DNA of 20,440 bases from Bacteroidaceae bacterium (GCA_017472905.1 JAFUNW010000168.1:1-20440); one strand, 5' to 3'. Positions 6,242-16,422 are shown, numbered from the stretch's first letter. Translations and numbers: made by a program. Notes: generated from the sequence alone by a model not told the origin.

Positions 6242-8035
6242 TTACTTCTCCAGATTCCAATGGATGAAGTAATTGTTTTGCAAGGCTGCCCGCACTTTAC
6301 CGGCTTTTCCTATTGGTTCGTACTTGGGTGCGATGCGGTCTGCTATGATGTCAGCATCGTTGTAACGCTCTGCCATCTTGCAGAGGTAGCTGTAGGACTT
6401 GCCTTCTGCCACATACTCTAACAAATGTTCATCTGCGATGGCAAGGTCGTATGCTTTGATACGTTCGGCTTCGCTGGCATACTCTTCCGGCGTACCGAGA
6501 TCGTGGTAGTTTCCACGTGCAGAACCTGCCAGACCGTTGTTACCATAACCTCCGGCTTCGCCAAACCAGGTGATGTATTGCGGCGCCCATCCGGTCGGCA
6601 ATGTATCACCTTCAATAAAACTGGGACGTTCAACAAACTCGTTGGTCAATCCACCGTTGAGCAAGGCACGTGCTTGTTGCCAGTTTCCCAAGTGATTTTC
6701 GGCTTCGGCCAAGAGGTAATGGAAGTCGTGTCCTCGGAACGTTACGATGGTGGGTTGTATTTCAAAGATATTGGTTTTTAAATATCTGAATGTACGGCTT
6801 TCATCGTAGAAATAGTAATACTTGGTGATACACTCTTCTCCTCCGAGTGTGTTCATGACCATTTTTTGCGTAAGTCCCCGAATGTCACCTTCAGCATAAC
6901 AACTTTTGCCATATTCCGAAGGTTTTAAGAAGTAACCCTCACCGGCTGCCGGCCATGTGGGACAAAAATATTGTACCAAACGGTTGCGTTGGTGGTTGTC
7001 GTAGTCGTACATGATACCGCTGACCAATTGGAATTTCTGACCCACCTGTTCGCTGGCAAAGATTTTGCTGTACACGCGGCTCATGTCGCTTTGCAATTGA
7101 ATACCGATTTGGTACACTCCATCACGCTCGTCCGGCTCGCCTGCATCGGTGTTGGGAGAATCGTCTATACCCGGTACTTTAATTGTTCCGGTGTGAATGC
7201 CGTACATGTAGTTCAGCAACAAGTCGCGGATATAAAGCCATTCACTTTTGGCTGCTTCATCATCCAGGTAACTGCATCTCCAGGAACCCAATTCGGCACG
7301 TAGCAATTCGTAAGGCGGAGTCAGGTATTGCCAATATCCGTAAAGATTCTCGTCCTGAAACTCTTCATCAAGCCATTTTACCCAATCCATCTTTATATTG
7401 GAAGCGATGAGATCGTTGCCTACCATGATACCGTTGTCCAATAATGAGATACACTTCTCAGTAAGTTGCTGCATGTTGCATTTGGTAAAGACTTCGGTAT
7501 TGTTGAGGTCGGTCAGCTCAGTCAACGCGTCATCAAACCAATAGGCTTCACCGTAGATGCGCCCCAACATGTAGTAAGCCCAAACTTTAATACGAATGGT
7601 GCTACTTAACAAAGCCACATAGTTACTATCAGACTTTTCGCTCATGCTTTCGCCCACTCTTTGACGATATTCATCCATCTTTTTAATGTAGTCATTGCAG
7701 GCAATGACTACGGAATAGTAGCATGTGGGGTCGGCATATTCGTTGCCATCGGTCTCTTCGTAATTGTAGATGTTTTGCAATGCTACCGGAGCGTTTCCGG
7801 TTGTTTCCAGTACACTGCAACGGGTATCGGTCAAGAAGATGGAATGGTCTCCGGCCTCTTGCATCCGAGTGTAAATACCCAGAAAACCTTTGTACATCTC
7901 ATCATCTTTGGCTATATAGTCATCGGTGTTGATGATGTTGTTGGGATCGGTTTCAAAGAAATCATCGCACGATTGCATGGTGAGTGCCGTACCGACACCC
8001 AACATAGCAAGGAAATATATACTATTACGTTTCAT
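6242..8035 (-). CDS. SusD/RagB-family surface glycan-binding lipoprotein (pair 2)
   Basis: 597 residues. Signal peptide with lipobox M20-Q21-S22-C23, followed by the acidic DDFFETDP stretch that acts as a surface-export signal in Bacteroides lipoproteins. SusD proteins cap their SusC partner at the outer surface and bind oligosaccharides through a TPR-rich fold. Supporting features are the N-terminal CDDFFETDPNN, the helix FHYLLAEAENHLGNWQQARA in the C-terminal half, and an ending IADRIAPKYEPI...NYFIHWNLE. It starts 8 bp after the SusC-2 stop, the usual translationally linked order. It is less like typical SusD than the pair-1 protein: the common LR.ADVLLM.AEA segment is replaced by FRGHDFHYLLAEAE. 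The substrate is likely pectic, judged only from the adjacent lyase. Confidence 0.85.
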   Translation of the reverse strand: MKRNSIYFLAMLGVGTALTMQSCDDFFETDPNNIINTDDYIAKDDEMYKGFLGIYTRMQEAGDHSIFLTDTRCSVLETTGNAPVALQNIYNYEETDGNEYADPTCYYSVVIACNDYIKKMDEYRQRVGESMSEKSDSNYVALLSSTIRIKVWAYYMLGRIYGEAYWFDDALTELTDLNNTEVFTKCNMQQLTEKCISLLDNGIMVGNDLIASNIKMDWVKWLDEEFQDENLYGYWQYLTPPYELLRAELGSWRCSYLDDEAAKSEWLYIRDLLLNYMYGIHTGTIKVPGIDDSPNTDAGEPDERDGVYQIGIQLQSDMSRVYSKIFASEQVGQKFQLVSGIMYDYDNHQRNRLVQYFCPTWPAAGEGYFLKPSEYGKSCYAEGDIRGLTQKMVMNTLGGEECITKYYYFYDESRTFRYLKTNIFEIQPTIVTFRGHDFHYLLAEAENHLGNWQQARALLNGGLTNEFVERPSFIEGDTLPTGWAPQYITWFGEAGGYGNNGLAGSARGNYHDLGTPEEYASEAERIKAYDLAIADEHLLEYVAEGKSYSYLCKMAERYNDADIIADRIAPKYEPIGKAGKVRAALQNNYFIHWNLEK

Positions 8036-8043
8036 ATCTGTTC

Positions 8044-11000
8044 TTAGAAGTTTAAGTTAAATCCAACTTTTACTGTAATCGGCATGGCGAATTTGGCATA
8101 ATCGAAACCGCGCATGCTTTCATCGTAAGAATAGGCGAACTCGGGGTCAGAACCGAGGTATTTGGTTAATGAGAAGAGGTTTTCTCCTACCAAATATACC
8201 GAGCCTGTACGCACAAACGAGAAGAGGTTTTCGAATTGGTAAGCCAATTTGATGCTACGCAACTTCACGTAGTCGGCATCTTCTATCCAACGGTCAGAGA
8301 AAAGGTTGTTGCCGGAAGGGTCTCCGTAGGCTGCACGCGGCATGTTTGTTTCTTGACCTTCAACCTGCCAACGGTTCAGAACTGCCGTAGACTGGTTGTG
8401 GAAGTTGTTCATAGACTCTATCTGACGCCGGGTAGCATTGTATGCCTTGTTACCGATTGAGTATCCGAAGTCAGCTTGCAATGAGAATTGTTTGTAACGG
8501 AACATCATATTCAATCCGCCAAAGAAGTCGGGTTGTGCCGAACCAAGGTTCACACGGTCCTTGTCGTCAATGACCTTGTCCCCGTTCATGTCTACAAACT
8601 TCACATCACCGGCTTGGTATTTCGTACCGTATTTTGAGGTGAGGTTTGCCTCTGTAGCTTCTTGGGTCGTAGAGTAGACGCCTTCTGTTTTATAACCGTA
8701 GAACTGATAAGGTGATTCGCCCACTTGCATCCGTACGGCTGCATCATCGTTGTTATAAGCGGTATAGGTAAGGATGTGCTCGTCTTGACCTCCCAACGTC
8801 TCTATCTTGTTTTTGACCGTAGCCATATTTGCAGAGATTACCCAATCAAAGTCTTTGGTATGAATAGGGTTCAGGCGGAGAGAAACTTCCATACCTTTGC
8901 CGGATATTTCGGCACGGTTGTCGTAGTAAACCGGTGAGCCATATACCTCGGAGATGTCGCTGTTTAGTAACAAATCGTATGCTTGGCTGGCAAATAGGTT
9001 AACGCCCAAGTCTACTTTACCGGAGAACATGGAGAGGTTGAGACCCAAATCCAATTGTTTTTTCTTTTCCCATTCCAATTTACCGTTCGGAACATTGGAA
9101 CGGTTGATGGTTCCCAAATTCAAGAAGTTCTTATTCATGTAATAGTTCTTGGCGTAGTTGGCAGAGAAACGACTGTTTCCACTCATGCTGGCCTCGGCTG
9201 AAACATTCAATTGGTTAATCCAGTTGGGCAACGCACCGGTATTGGCAGCCATGAATGTAACTCCGGCATAAGGGAATACTCCGAATCGAGGAGCATCGGC
9301 ACCTGATACACTGGTTCCGTCAATCGTTACGCCGGCAGAAGCACGTAGCAAATGGTTGTAAGTGTAATCGCCGCGAAGTAGGTAACTCATGTAGTTCCAT
9401 TCAATGTTTTCACCACCGATATACTTCTCGTCCTGTGTCTGATCCAATGTCTGATAGAAGTCGTTGGCCGTATTGTAACCGGATGCATAATCGTATTCGA
9501 TGTTCTTCAGCATCACGCGGGCAGAAGCCAATCCACTGAATTTGTGTACAGAGTTGAATGTCCGGTTGTATTCTCCGTTCAAAGCAAAATAGTTGTTCAA
9601 CTGCTTGTTTACTCCCATTGCTACTTTGTTCTTTCCGGTTCCATATACTTGAGGAACAATGGCCTGATCGGTCACACCGGGAACGAAGAGAGTTTCTTCC
9701 GTATAATTGTAATACAAACTATAGAGCGCAGTGAACTTTAAGTAGTTGTTCGGACGGTAGTTCAAACCGATACGCATGTTGACATCGTATATTTTGTCTT
9801 TGCCCTCTACAGTATTGACAATGGCCAACGGGTTGCTGACGTTGTCGTATGCATGGTAAGGATTGCTGTTTACATTCCAACCGTTGTAAGTAGAATAGAG
9901 GTCAAGGTATGAACCGTCATCCTGTTTCTTGTAAGGACTAAGCAAAGGCATGGCGTGGAATGCAGCCAATGTCGGATTGGTTTCCAATGCCAAGCCTTGG
10001 TTTTGTAACTTGCTGGTTACATAAGCCAAACTTACATTGGTAAAGATGTCTACTTTGCGGCTGACCAATACGTTTGAACCAATCAACGTATGGAAACGGT
10101 CTGTTCCTGTGTTGCGAACAACACCTTCGTCTTTGGTATAGCCGAACGAAATGTTATACTTCGCAATTTCGTCACCACCTTCTACACGGAAGATATTTTC
10201 GGTTGAAAACGAAGTACGCTGAATTTCATTGGTCCAATCGGTATTCTCATTGAAAAGATAGGAATAGTAGTTCGTACTGTTTTGCAAGAACGGATAATCT
10301 TGTGTCAAGTGGGTCATGTTGGAGTAGCGTGTCATACCGATGTCCTGCAAATAGGTACGGTATTGTTGCGAGTTCATGACGGGGAATGACTTTTGTGCAA
10401 TGTTGATACCATATTGTCCGCTGAACGAAATACGTGTATTCAAGTTATCGGACGTTGGTTGGGCCGTCTCAATCAGAATTACACCATTGGAACCCAATGA
10501 ACCATACATGGCTGCATCGGCTCCTTTCAGTACGGAGATACTTTTGATATCTCTCGGACTGTAAGCGAAGAGCAGGTCGCGCGAATAGCCGTTGAGTACA
10601 CCGGATACCCCTTGATTGCTCAAGAAAGGAACTCCGTTGATTACCAATAACGGATTGTTTTCGGCAATGATACTGTGTACACCTCGGATATTCATGTAAG
10701 CTCCTTCACCCGGCATACCTCCTTTCTCAATCGTCTGTAATCCGGACAGACCATCGCGACCGGCTGCCGAGATGGAGAGGTTTTCAGAGAAATCTTTGTT
10801 CTCCAACGTTGCGGTTGAAGCGAACTTCTCGTTCGTATGAATGGTTCCATACGGAGTAACCGTATAACCGTTGTAGAGGTACTCGCTTTCCGGAACGAGG
10901 GTAACTTTGAAATTCTTCTCTTTGCTCTCTTTAATCAGGTATCCCAAAGGAAGTTCCTGGGTATAAAAACCATCGGCTTGAATCTGTAAGTATGATTTCT

Positions 11001-11193
11001 TACTGTCGGTTTTCAATTCAAACCATCCGTTTTCATCCGTTACGACCGAAGCATTGATATCGGGAATGGAAACCATTGCACCGGCTATGGGACGGTTGTC
11101 CGTTCCCTTAATCTGTGTCTTGATGACATATTGCTGGGCAGAGGCTGTTAACGCCAAGCTGCACGCAGCCAACATTATATTGATTTTCTTCAT
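8044..11193 (-). CDS. SusC/RagA-family TonB-dependent outer membrane transporter (pair 2)
   Basis: 1049 residues. Signal peptide 1-19 (TASA|QQ); a carboxypeptidase-regulatory-like N-terminal domain at about 22-100 (KGTDNRPIAGAMVSIPD...TDENGWFEL); TonB plug at about 130-243 with MNIRGVHS, NPLLVINGVPF and ISVLKGADAAMYGSLGSNGV; then a beta-barrel ending in an aromatic residue (VKVGFNLNF). It imports oligosaccharides across the outer membrane using TonB energy, with the SusD protein encoded 8 bp downstream as its lid. The plug differs from pair 1 (VLKGADAAMYGSLGSNG against VLKDAASTAVYGTAGANG), and the linker TVTPYGTIHTNEKFASTATL is unusual, so this is a different SusC subgroup and not a recent duplicate. 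It starts 12 bp after the fasciclin-like gene. Confidence 0.92.
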   Translation of the reverse strand: MKKINIMLAACSLALTASAQQYVIKTQIKGTDNRPIAGAMVSIPDINASVVTDENGWFELKTDSKKSYLQIQADGFYTQELPLGYLIKESKEKNFKVTLVPESEYLYNGYTVTPYGTIHTNEKFASTATLENKDFSENLSISAAGRDGLSGLQTIEKGGMPGEGAYMNIRGVHSIIAENNPLLVINGVPFLSNQGVSGVLNGYSRDLLFAYSPRDIKSISVLKGADAAMYGSLGSNGVILIETAQPTSDNLNTRISFSGQYGINIAQKSFPVMNSQQYRTYLQDIGMTRYSNMTHLTQDYPFLQNSTNYYSYLFNENTDWTNEIQRTSFSTENIFRVEGGDEIAKYNISFGYTKDEGVVRNTGTDRFHTLIGSNVLVSRKVDIFTNVSLAYVTSKLQNQGLALETNPTLAAFHAMPLLSPYKKQDDGSYLDLYSTYNGWNVNSNPYHAYDNVSNPLAIVNTVEGKDKIYDVNMRIGLNYRPNNYLKFTALYSLYYNYTEETLFVPGVTDQAIVPQVYGTGKNKVAMGVNKQLNNYFALNGEYNRTFNSVHKFSGLASARVMLKNIEYDYASGYNTANDFYQTLDQTQDEKYIGGENIEWNYMSYLLRGDYTYNHLLRASAGVTIDGTSVSGADAPRFGVFPYAGVTFMAANTGALPNWINQLNVSAEASMSGNSRFSANYAKNYYMNKNFLNLGTINRSNVPNGKLEWEKKKQLDLGLNLSMFSGKVDLGVNLFASQAYDLLLNSDISEVYGSPVYYDNRAEISGKGMEVSLRLNPIHTKDFDWVISANMATVKNKIETLGGQDEHILTYTAYNNDDAAVRMQVGESPYQFYGYKTEGVYSTTQEATEANLTSKYGTKYQAGDVKFVDMNGDKVIDDKDRVNLGSAQPDFFGGLNMMFRYKQFSLQADFGYSIGNKAYNATRRQIESMNNFHNQSTAVLNRWQVEGQETNMPRAAYGDPSGNNLFSDRWIEDADYVKLRSIKLAYQFENLFSFVRTGSVYLVGENLFSLTKYLGSDPEFAYSYDESMRGFDYAKFAMPITVKVGFNLNF

Positions 11194-11205
11194 GATAGCA
11201 ACTTA

Positions 11206-13020
11206 TTAATAGTTCTTAAGGGTCGGACGCAAACACCAGTGGTACATCATCAACTGAGTTACGTTTTTATTATTACGCGGGGCAGCCCAATTGGTTGTGT
11301 CTGTCGGTATATAAAGGTATGATTCATCAAACGATTCCACTTTTATCTTGAAGTTTCCGTTTTGCTTCAAGTTGACAATTCCTACGGTATATCCGTCTGT
11401 GTCGTAAGCAATGGCTTTGGGATCCAGTTCCATCCAATCGTCCGGATTGAATCCTTCGCCGTATGCAATGGTACCCTCTCCATAGTGTGGCACCTCACTG
11501 GCAGCTCCACGATCGAAGTGGAAATTACTTCCGGTAGCATACATACAGATGTCTTTCATCAACAAGGAGTCGTTGAAATAGATGCTGAGCGAATAGGTGA
11601 GCGAATGCTTGAAGCCCATACGTAGGTAGTATTCACCGGCCGGAAGGTTACACTCGGCAAGTTGTCCGGTTTCTGTATTGTATATCAATCCATCGTAAGT
11701 GACACTACACATCAATGAATCGCGGTGAGCCTCTTCTGTCGGAATGGCTGTCAATACGTGATATAACATGGTGGGCAACTCTGTAGATAATTGGAATTCG
11801 CTTTGGGCATTTTCTACGATAGCAGGAAGAGTCCAATTTTCCCATTGGAAATATTCTTCTTGTTGCTGTGGGGTCATTGCATTCCAATATTGATGGAATA
11901 CAGACTTCACACGGTAAATGACTTCGTGATTCGGAATCTTCAAGTTCGTACAGTGATAGGCAACTCCGTTGCTGAGGTTTACCTTGTTGGCAATGTCCAC
12001 TGTCTGTACGGATGGACGCCAATAGGCCGGGTCAATGGCCGGATAAGTGATTTGGTCTTTGACTACATCGATCTTTTTCTGATTTCCTCCTACACAAGCG
12101 AAATCCGGAGCTCCCGAGATTACATCGGCATCCGTTAATTGACGGTCTACAAAGCAGGCTCGTACAATCCATTTCTCGAATTTGGCTGTATCAGCAGCGG
12201 TCGGTTGACGATTCAACCAAACGGGAATACAGGCCGCTGCATTGTTGATAGCGCGATCAATCAATTCATTGTTGGGGACAAACAGTGTCGTTGCATACGC
12301 TTCGTCTTTCATGTTCCAGGTTTCCACACCCTCTTCGGTGTAGCGGTCCATCAAGGTATTACGCATGATAATGACGCTGTCGCTATACTTGATATTTCCT
12401 TGTTCATCGTATCCGTCCGGTGTACTGTTGGCACGGTCGAAATATTCTTCTTCATACGAAGCGACCAATTCTTTGATACGTGAATAGTCATCACCCAAAG
12501 ACTGCAGATATTCATAAACCGAAAGACGTACGGTAATCGTACCGGCTACGTAGTAGATATAACCGTTTTGGGCCTTGATGGTTTTGACAATTTCATAATC
12601 GTCAATCTTTGTACCGTTTTCTCCGGCATATACCCATACATTCTTATTGGCGCGGGTTGCGATACCGTATCCCGGTACTAATTTGTCGGGTGAAACACTC
12701 ATGTCTGAAACACAGTTTTTGGCAAACATCGCTTTGTCCTGAATGACTGTTTCATCAAAAAAACTGTTTTCACACACAATCAATGTATAATTCTTGTCTT
12801 TATTCATATCCTCGAACATCTGTTGTTCTTCGAGGAGTGCCGAGATTTGGGAAAGGTCGGCTGTCTTTTGCATGTAGTCTACAACATCTCCGTTATAGAT
12901 TTCTATCTTTTCCGTAACCACTCCGGTCGCATCAAAATGATCGTCCCAATCTGAGCAGGCAACCAAAAAACAGCTACCTGTCAAGAGTGTCATTAACGAA
13001 TAAACAATACTTTTCTTCAT
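11206..13020 (-). CDS. Divergent fasciclin-like surface lipoprotein with C-terminal beta-sandwich
   Basis: 604 residues. Lipobox L19-V20-A21-C22 followed by SDWDDHFD, an acidic surface-export signal. Two degenerate FAS1-like regions can be traced: about 45-163 (NYTLIVCENSFFDE at 77-90, QNGYIYYVAGTI at 151-162) and about 166-365 (SVYEYLQSL at 167-175, ATTLFVPNNELIDRAI at 243-258, NGVAYHCTNLKI at 351-362). The last region, about 440-604, looks like a beta-sandwich (GEYYLRMGF...YSLSIYFNDSLL, GNFKIKVESF, ending MMYHWCLRPT) with the same layout as the end of the adjacent two-FAS1 protein. Function unknown; a surface glycan-binding role beside SusC/SusD is the best inference. It is 17 bp downstream of its neighbour and 12 bp upstream of SusC-2. 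FAS1 assignment is by eye and weaker than for the neighbour. Confidence 0.65.
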   Translation of the reverse strand: MKKSIVYSLMTLLTGSCFLVACSDWDDHFDATGVVTEKIEIYNGDVVDYMQKTADLSQISALLEEQQMFEDMNKDKNYTLIVCENSFFDETVIQDKAMFAKNCVSDMSVSPDKLVPGYGIATRANKNVWVYAGENGTKIDDYEIVKTIKAQNGYIYYVAGTITVRLSVYEYLQSLGDDYSRIKELVASYEEEYFDRANSTPDGYDEQGNIKYSDSVIIMRNTLMDRYTEEGVETWNMKDEAYATTLFVPNNELIDRAINNAAACIPVWLNRQPTAADTAKFEKWIVRACFVDRQLTDADVISGAPDFACVGGNQKKIDVVKDQITYPAIDPAYWRPSVQTVDIANKVNLSNGVAYHCTNLKIPNHEVIYRVKSVFHQYWNAMTPQQQEEYFQWENWTLPAIVENAQSEFQLSTELPTMLYHVLTAIPTEEAHRDSLMCSVTYDGLIYNTETGQLAECNLPAGEYYLRMGFKHSLTYSLSIYFNDSLLMKDICMYATGSNFHFDRGAASEVPHYGEGTIAYGEGFNPDDWMELDPKAIAYDTDGYTVGIVNLKQNGNFKIKVESFDESYLYIPTDTTNWAAPRNNKNVTQLMMYHWCLRPTLKNY

Positions 13021-13037
13021 ATGCTTGATTTTGTATT

Positions 13038-14825
13038 TTAATCAATGGGAGTAAACTTAATATAATCGTACATTTGGTGATAGGTAGCACCGGTTTTGGC
13101 CATGATGTCGTTCATGATGGCTTTGAACTTGTGCGTTCCGGACTCTTCAAATGTTACGCTGGGCCACAACGTGATGATATCAACTCCGCTGGAAAGCATG
13201 AGCTTTTGCATCAATCCTTTGTAGAGTTCTTTTCCGGTACTGTAGTCATCCAATCGGAAACTGGTAGAACTTCCGTTGGAATAACAACCCAACATACCGA
13301 AATCTGAACCATAACATAACTCAACTTTGTATTTTCCTTTAATGATAGTCGGGCTTTCCAATTCAATCCATCCGGTATGACCGAGATTGAGCATCAAAGC
13401 GTTGTTCATGTAGAATCCGTATTCTCCGGCGGTAGAATTGGCAGCTTTGAGCTTTTCTTTGTAATATCCGACTTTGCGATAAGTCTTTACGCTAGCTTTG
13501 CTGCTCTTTGCCTGATAGGTAAAGCCGGACAATACGCCAAAGTCACTATCGTAGCGGTCTTCGCTAAGGTCAACCTGGTAGTATGAGTTGGTCAGCGGAG
13601 TGGTGAAGAGGTCACCGTATCCGTTTTCCTTGCCATACGCATTGACGAAAGCAATGATTTCAGCCGAATTGCATAAGTCCCATACGACAGTAACAGGTTC
13701 CGGTTCCCATTCTACCGGCATGATGTGGTTTACTTTGTTGATGCGACCGTTGCGGGCTTCAATATCGCTGCGTAATACTTTTACTTCCTTATTGATGGTG
13801 TTTATTCCATCGATGTTTTGTGTAAGGATAACGCTTGAAGGCAACTTGGTGTCGTAAATCAAAGTTTGTCCCTCTTCGATGAATCCGAACAATTCACTGG
13901 ACGGATATTGACGCGCGAGGAAGTGGTAAGCCATATAATTATATAAGGTGGAATCTGCACCGGCTGGATGTGCATATTGGCCATCAGCTTGTACAAGATA
14001 CTCTTTCAGAGCATCTACCGTAGTGATACCGGCAGCTTCATATACCTCATCGGGTACAGCAAAGCAGGTCAAGGTGTAGTTCGTAATGGTCATACCGGTT
14101 ACACTGTAAGTTGTGTCGCGCATCTTGGAGGCAATCTTATCGTATCCGCATGCTTCAGCAGCTTCAATGAAGAGGTCGTATTCTCCGCTCGGACGAAGTT
14201 TTTCCAAAATTGTCTCAGATAGCGGACGAATCACATCGCCCATTGAGAATACACGACCGTTCGCTGCCTTGATTGAAGTAAATTTCTCCAAGCGGGCTTG
14301 GTTGTTGATGTAGATAGAATCTGCGTTCAACACTTCACCTGTATAATCTGCGTCATCCACATCGGTAATGATGTATCCGTATGACGGAGCCAAGTAAGTA
14401 CCAAACAACGAGGGGATGCTGATTGGTTCTTTTTGTGTGGTAGCCAGACTATTGAGAAGAGAGTCGGTAACAGTCAGACCGGCATCGTCCAAAATATGCA
14501 CTTGCACCACTTCTTTGGCATAGACAGGGTCCAATTCACTGATTTGGTCAACTCCTTTCCAATCCAAGAATTTCTGAACAGCTTCGTTAGTCGGGCAGAA
14601 AACTGTAGTTTTGATGTCCGGATTGTTCAATGCATTGTAAAGGTCGGTATACTTCAGCATCTCGATCCACAGGGAGTATTCGCTGTCGTATTTGTTTAGA
14701 ATGCCGGCTACGGACATCTCGCTCTCAATGTTGGTCGGGTCCATGAACATAGAACCTTCGTTTGGGTCTTCGCATGAACAGAAGCAGAGTGCACCGGCTA
14801 TACAGCTTAATAATATCTTTTTCAT
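13038..14825 (-). CDS. Surface lipoprotein with two fasciclin (FAS1) domains and C-terminal beta-sandwich
   Basis: 595 residues. Lipobox F15-C16-S17-C18 and then EDPNEG, consistent with an outer-surface lipoprotein. FAS1 domain 1 covers about 36-202 (SVAGIL, TTVFCPTNEAVQKFL at 73-87, VVQVHIL at 106-112, ANGRVFSMGDVI at 188-199). FAS1 domain 2 covers about 207-370 (YTLTCFAVPDEVY at 250-262, LYNYMAYHFL at 294-303, RNGRINKVNHIM at 358-369). FAS1 domains mediate adhesion or ligand contact in many phyla. Residues about 375-595 form a separate region: GWIELESP near 485, GKYKVELCYGSDFGMLGCY near 497-515, GTHKFKAIM near 563-571, and an ending YDYIKFTPID, a pattern like carbohydrate-binding beta-sandwiches. 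It starts 13 bp after SusD-1. It probably holds glycan at the surface; no enzyme motif is seen. Confidence 0.78.
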   Translation of the reverse strand: MKKILLSCIAGALCFCSCEDPNEGSMFMDPTNIESEMSVAGILNKYDSEYSLWIEMLKYTDLYNALNNPDIKTTVFCPTNEAVQKFLDWKGVDQISELDPVYAKEVVQVHILDDAGLTVTDSLLNSLATTQKEPISIPSLFGTYLAPSYGYIITDVDDADYTGEVLNADSIYINNQARLEKFTSIKAANGRVFSMGDVIRPLSETILEKLRPSGEYDLFIEAAEACGYDKIASKMRDTTYSVTGMTITNYTLTCFAVPDEVYEAAGITTVDALKEYLVQADGQYAHPAGADSTLYNYMAYHFLARQYPSSELFGFIEEGQTLIYDTKLPSSVILTQNIDGINTINKEVKVLRSDIEARNGRINKVNHIMPVEWEPEPVTVVWDLCNSAEIIAFVNAYGKENGYGDLFTTPLTNSYYQVDLSEDRYDSDFGVLSGFTYQAKSSKASVKTYRKVGYYKEKLKAANSTAGEYGFYMNNALMLNLGHTGWIELESPTIIKGKYKVELCYGSDFGMLGCYSNGSSTSFRLDDYSTGKELYKGLMQKLMLSSGVDIITLWPSVTFEESGTHKFKAIMNDIMAKTGATYHQMYDYIKFTPID

Positions 14826-14838
14826 TTTTTGTCAATTA

Positions 14839-16410
14839 TTAGAGGTAATAGGGATTTTGCACCAACAGAGAGTTGGAGGTTATTTCGTTCTCGTATATCG
14901 GCATGAACCAAGCGTCTTCATCGCTCAGCACTGATCGAATCCACGATTCGCGTGCTTGCGTGTTGAACTGTATCACATATTGGATAGCCAAATCCTTGAA
15001 GTTTTCACCGTTTACGATTCCGTAGCGTGAGAGGCGAAGTACATCATACCAGGCCTTACTTTCTCCCAAAAACTCAAACATGCGTTCTTGCATGATGATG
15101 CCCATCAGTTCGCTCAACGAAGACTGGGGAGTATAGGTGGCTTTTTCGGCATTCGCACGAGTGCGTACTTCATTGACCAAAGCCATAGCAGCTTCAATAT
15201 CAGCCGCATTGGTTCCACCTTCACGCATCAGCAACGCTTCTGCTTTCATGAGCATCACATCAGCTACACGGTAGATAATGTAGTTCGGGTCGTAATAGGT
15301 TGCAGTTCGCGGGTCACGCGTGCGCGATCCTATATATTTCCATACGTAGGCGGCAACAGCACCGGCCGGATCCTCTTGCGTATCGTTGCCAAAGTAATAT
15401 CCTCCGAAGATGGTACGTACAGCATATTCACGCCATTCTGTACCTTCTGAACCGTTATATTTGGAACGAACACTTGTTACCTCCTGATTCATCAATTGAA
15501 TAAGGTTCAAGGATACTTGATATTTACGTCCGTCTGTAGGGCCGAAGATTGTAGGCAGGTTGTTCAACTGGTCTTCTTCATAATTCCATTGCAATTCAAA
15601 GATGGATTCACTGCTGTTTCCCGGATTAAACATGGCAAACCAAGCAGAACGCGATGGAGTGGCAATGAAGCGAGGAGTGGATGCGGATTCTGCCTGAAGG
15701 ATAGCATCGGCATGAGTAATGGCTCCTTCGTAATCTTTGCAGTAAAGGCAAACATCGGTCATCAAAGCTTGCAAAGCCCATACGGTAGCGCGTCCTTTAG
15801 TTTCCCATGTCGTTTCGAACTTTTCTTTTGCGGCTCTCATTCCGATAGCTGTCTCAAGGTCGCTCTTGATTTGGGCAAGGATTTCCGCTTCGCTTGATTT
15901 GGCAATGGCATACGTTTTTTCGTCAGATTCGTAAGATTCTGTAATCAACGGAGCATCCCGCCAGTTGCGTACAATATAGAAATAGGTCAAGGCACGCAAG
16001 AAATACGCTTCGCAATAGTGCGAGTTCAGTTCCGATTGCGTGTAGGTCTCATCGTTGGCTAAAGCCAAATGTGCATTGGCCAATACCGAGTTTGCCACAT
16101 TGATTATCTGGTACATGGTTGACCAGTTGGCTATTTTGTCGGTTGATTTCAATTCAAATTTCTGCAAAGAAGAACCTGAACGGGAATAAACACAACCGGC
16201 ACGTTCTTCTCCCCAGGGAATCAGTTGTTCCTCTACGGCCGAACGCAAATAGAAATAACCGGCGTAGAGTGTAGACTCAACTTCCTCCTTGGACGACCAA
16301 TATTTCTCTGTCACCTGAGAGTTTTCAGGGTAGACTTTCAACCAATCGTCACACGATGTGAAATTTATCAGCATCACGACTGATAATAGGATATATTTTA
16401 TACTTTTCAT
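14839..16410 (-). CDS. SusD/RagB-family surface glycan-binding lipoprotein (pair 1)
   Basis: 523 residues, a usual SusD length. Lipobox F17-T18-S19-C20 followed by DDWLKVYPEN, the classic start of a mature SusD. The N-terminal SusD-like region includes YCEAYFLRALTYFYIVRNW and DAPLITE. The C-terminal hallmark is complete: IIYRVADVMLMKAEALL, then NEVRTRANAE, IIMQERMFEFLGESKAWYD and VLRLSRYG, matching the family's LR.ADVLLM.AEA / ER..EF.gE..R..D..R pattern. It starts 12 bp after SusC-1 and is the lid and binding partner of that transporter. It is followed 13 bp later by the two-FAS1 lipoprotein, the position where other PULs place SusE/SusF-like surface glycan-binding proteins. Confidence 0.93.
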   Translation of the reverse strand: MKSIKYILLSVVMLINFTSCDDWLKVYPENSQVTEKYWSSKEEVESTLYAGYFYLRSAVEEQLIPWGEERAGCVYSRSGSSLQKFELKSTDKIANWSTMYQIINVANSVLANAHLALANDETYTQSELNSHYCEAYFLRALTYFYIVRNWRDAPLITESYESDEKTYAIAKSSEAEILAQIKSDLETAIGMRAAKEKFETTWETKGRATVWALQALMTDVCLYCKDYEGAITHADAILQAESASTPRFIATPSRSAWFAMFNPGNSSESIFELQWNYEEDQLNNLPTIFGPTDGRKYQVSLNLIQLMNQEVTSVRSKYNGSEGTEWREYAVRTIFGGYYFGNDTQEDPAGAVAAYVWKYIGSRTRDPRTATYYDPNYIIYRVADVMLMKAEALLMREGGTNAADIEAAMALVNEVRTRANAEKATYTPQSSLSELMGIIMQERMFEFLGESKAWYDVLRLSRYGIVNGENFKDLAIQYVIQFNTQARESWIRSVLSDEDAWFMPIYENEITSNSLLVQNPYYL

Positions 16411-16422
16411 ACCTTATAGCTA

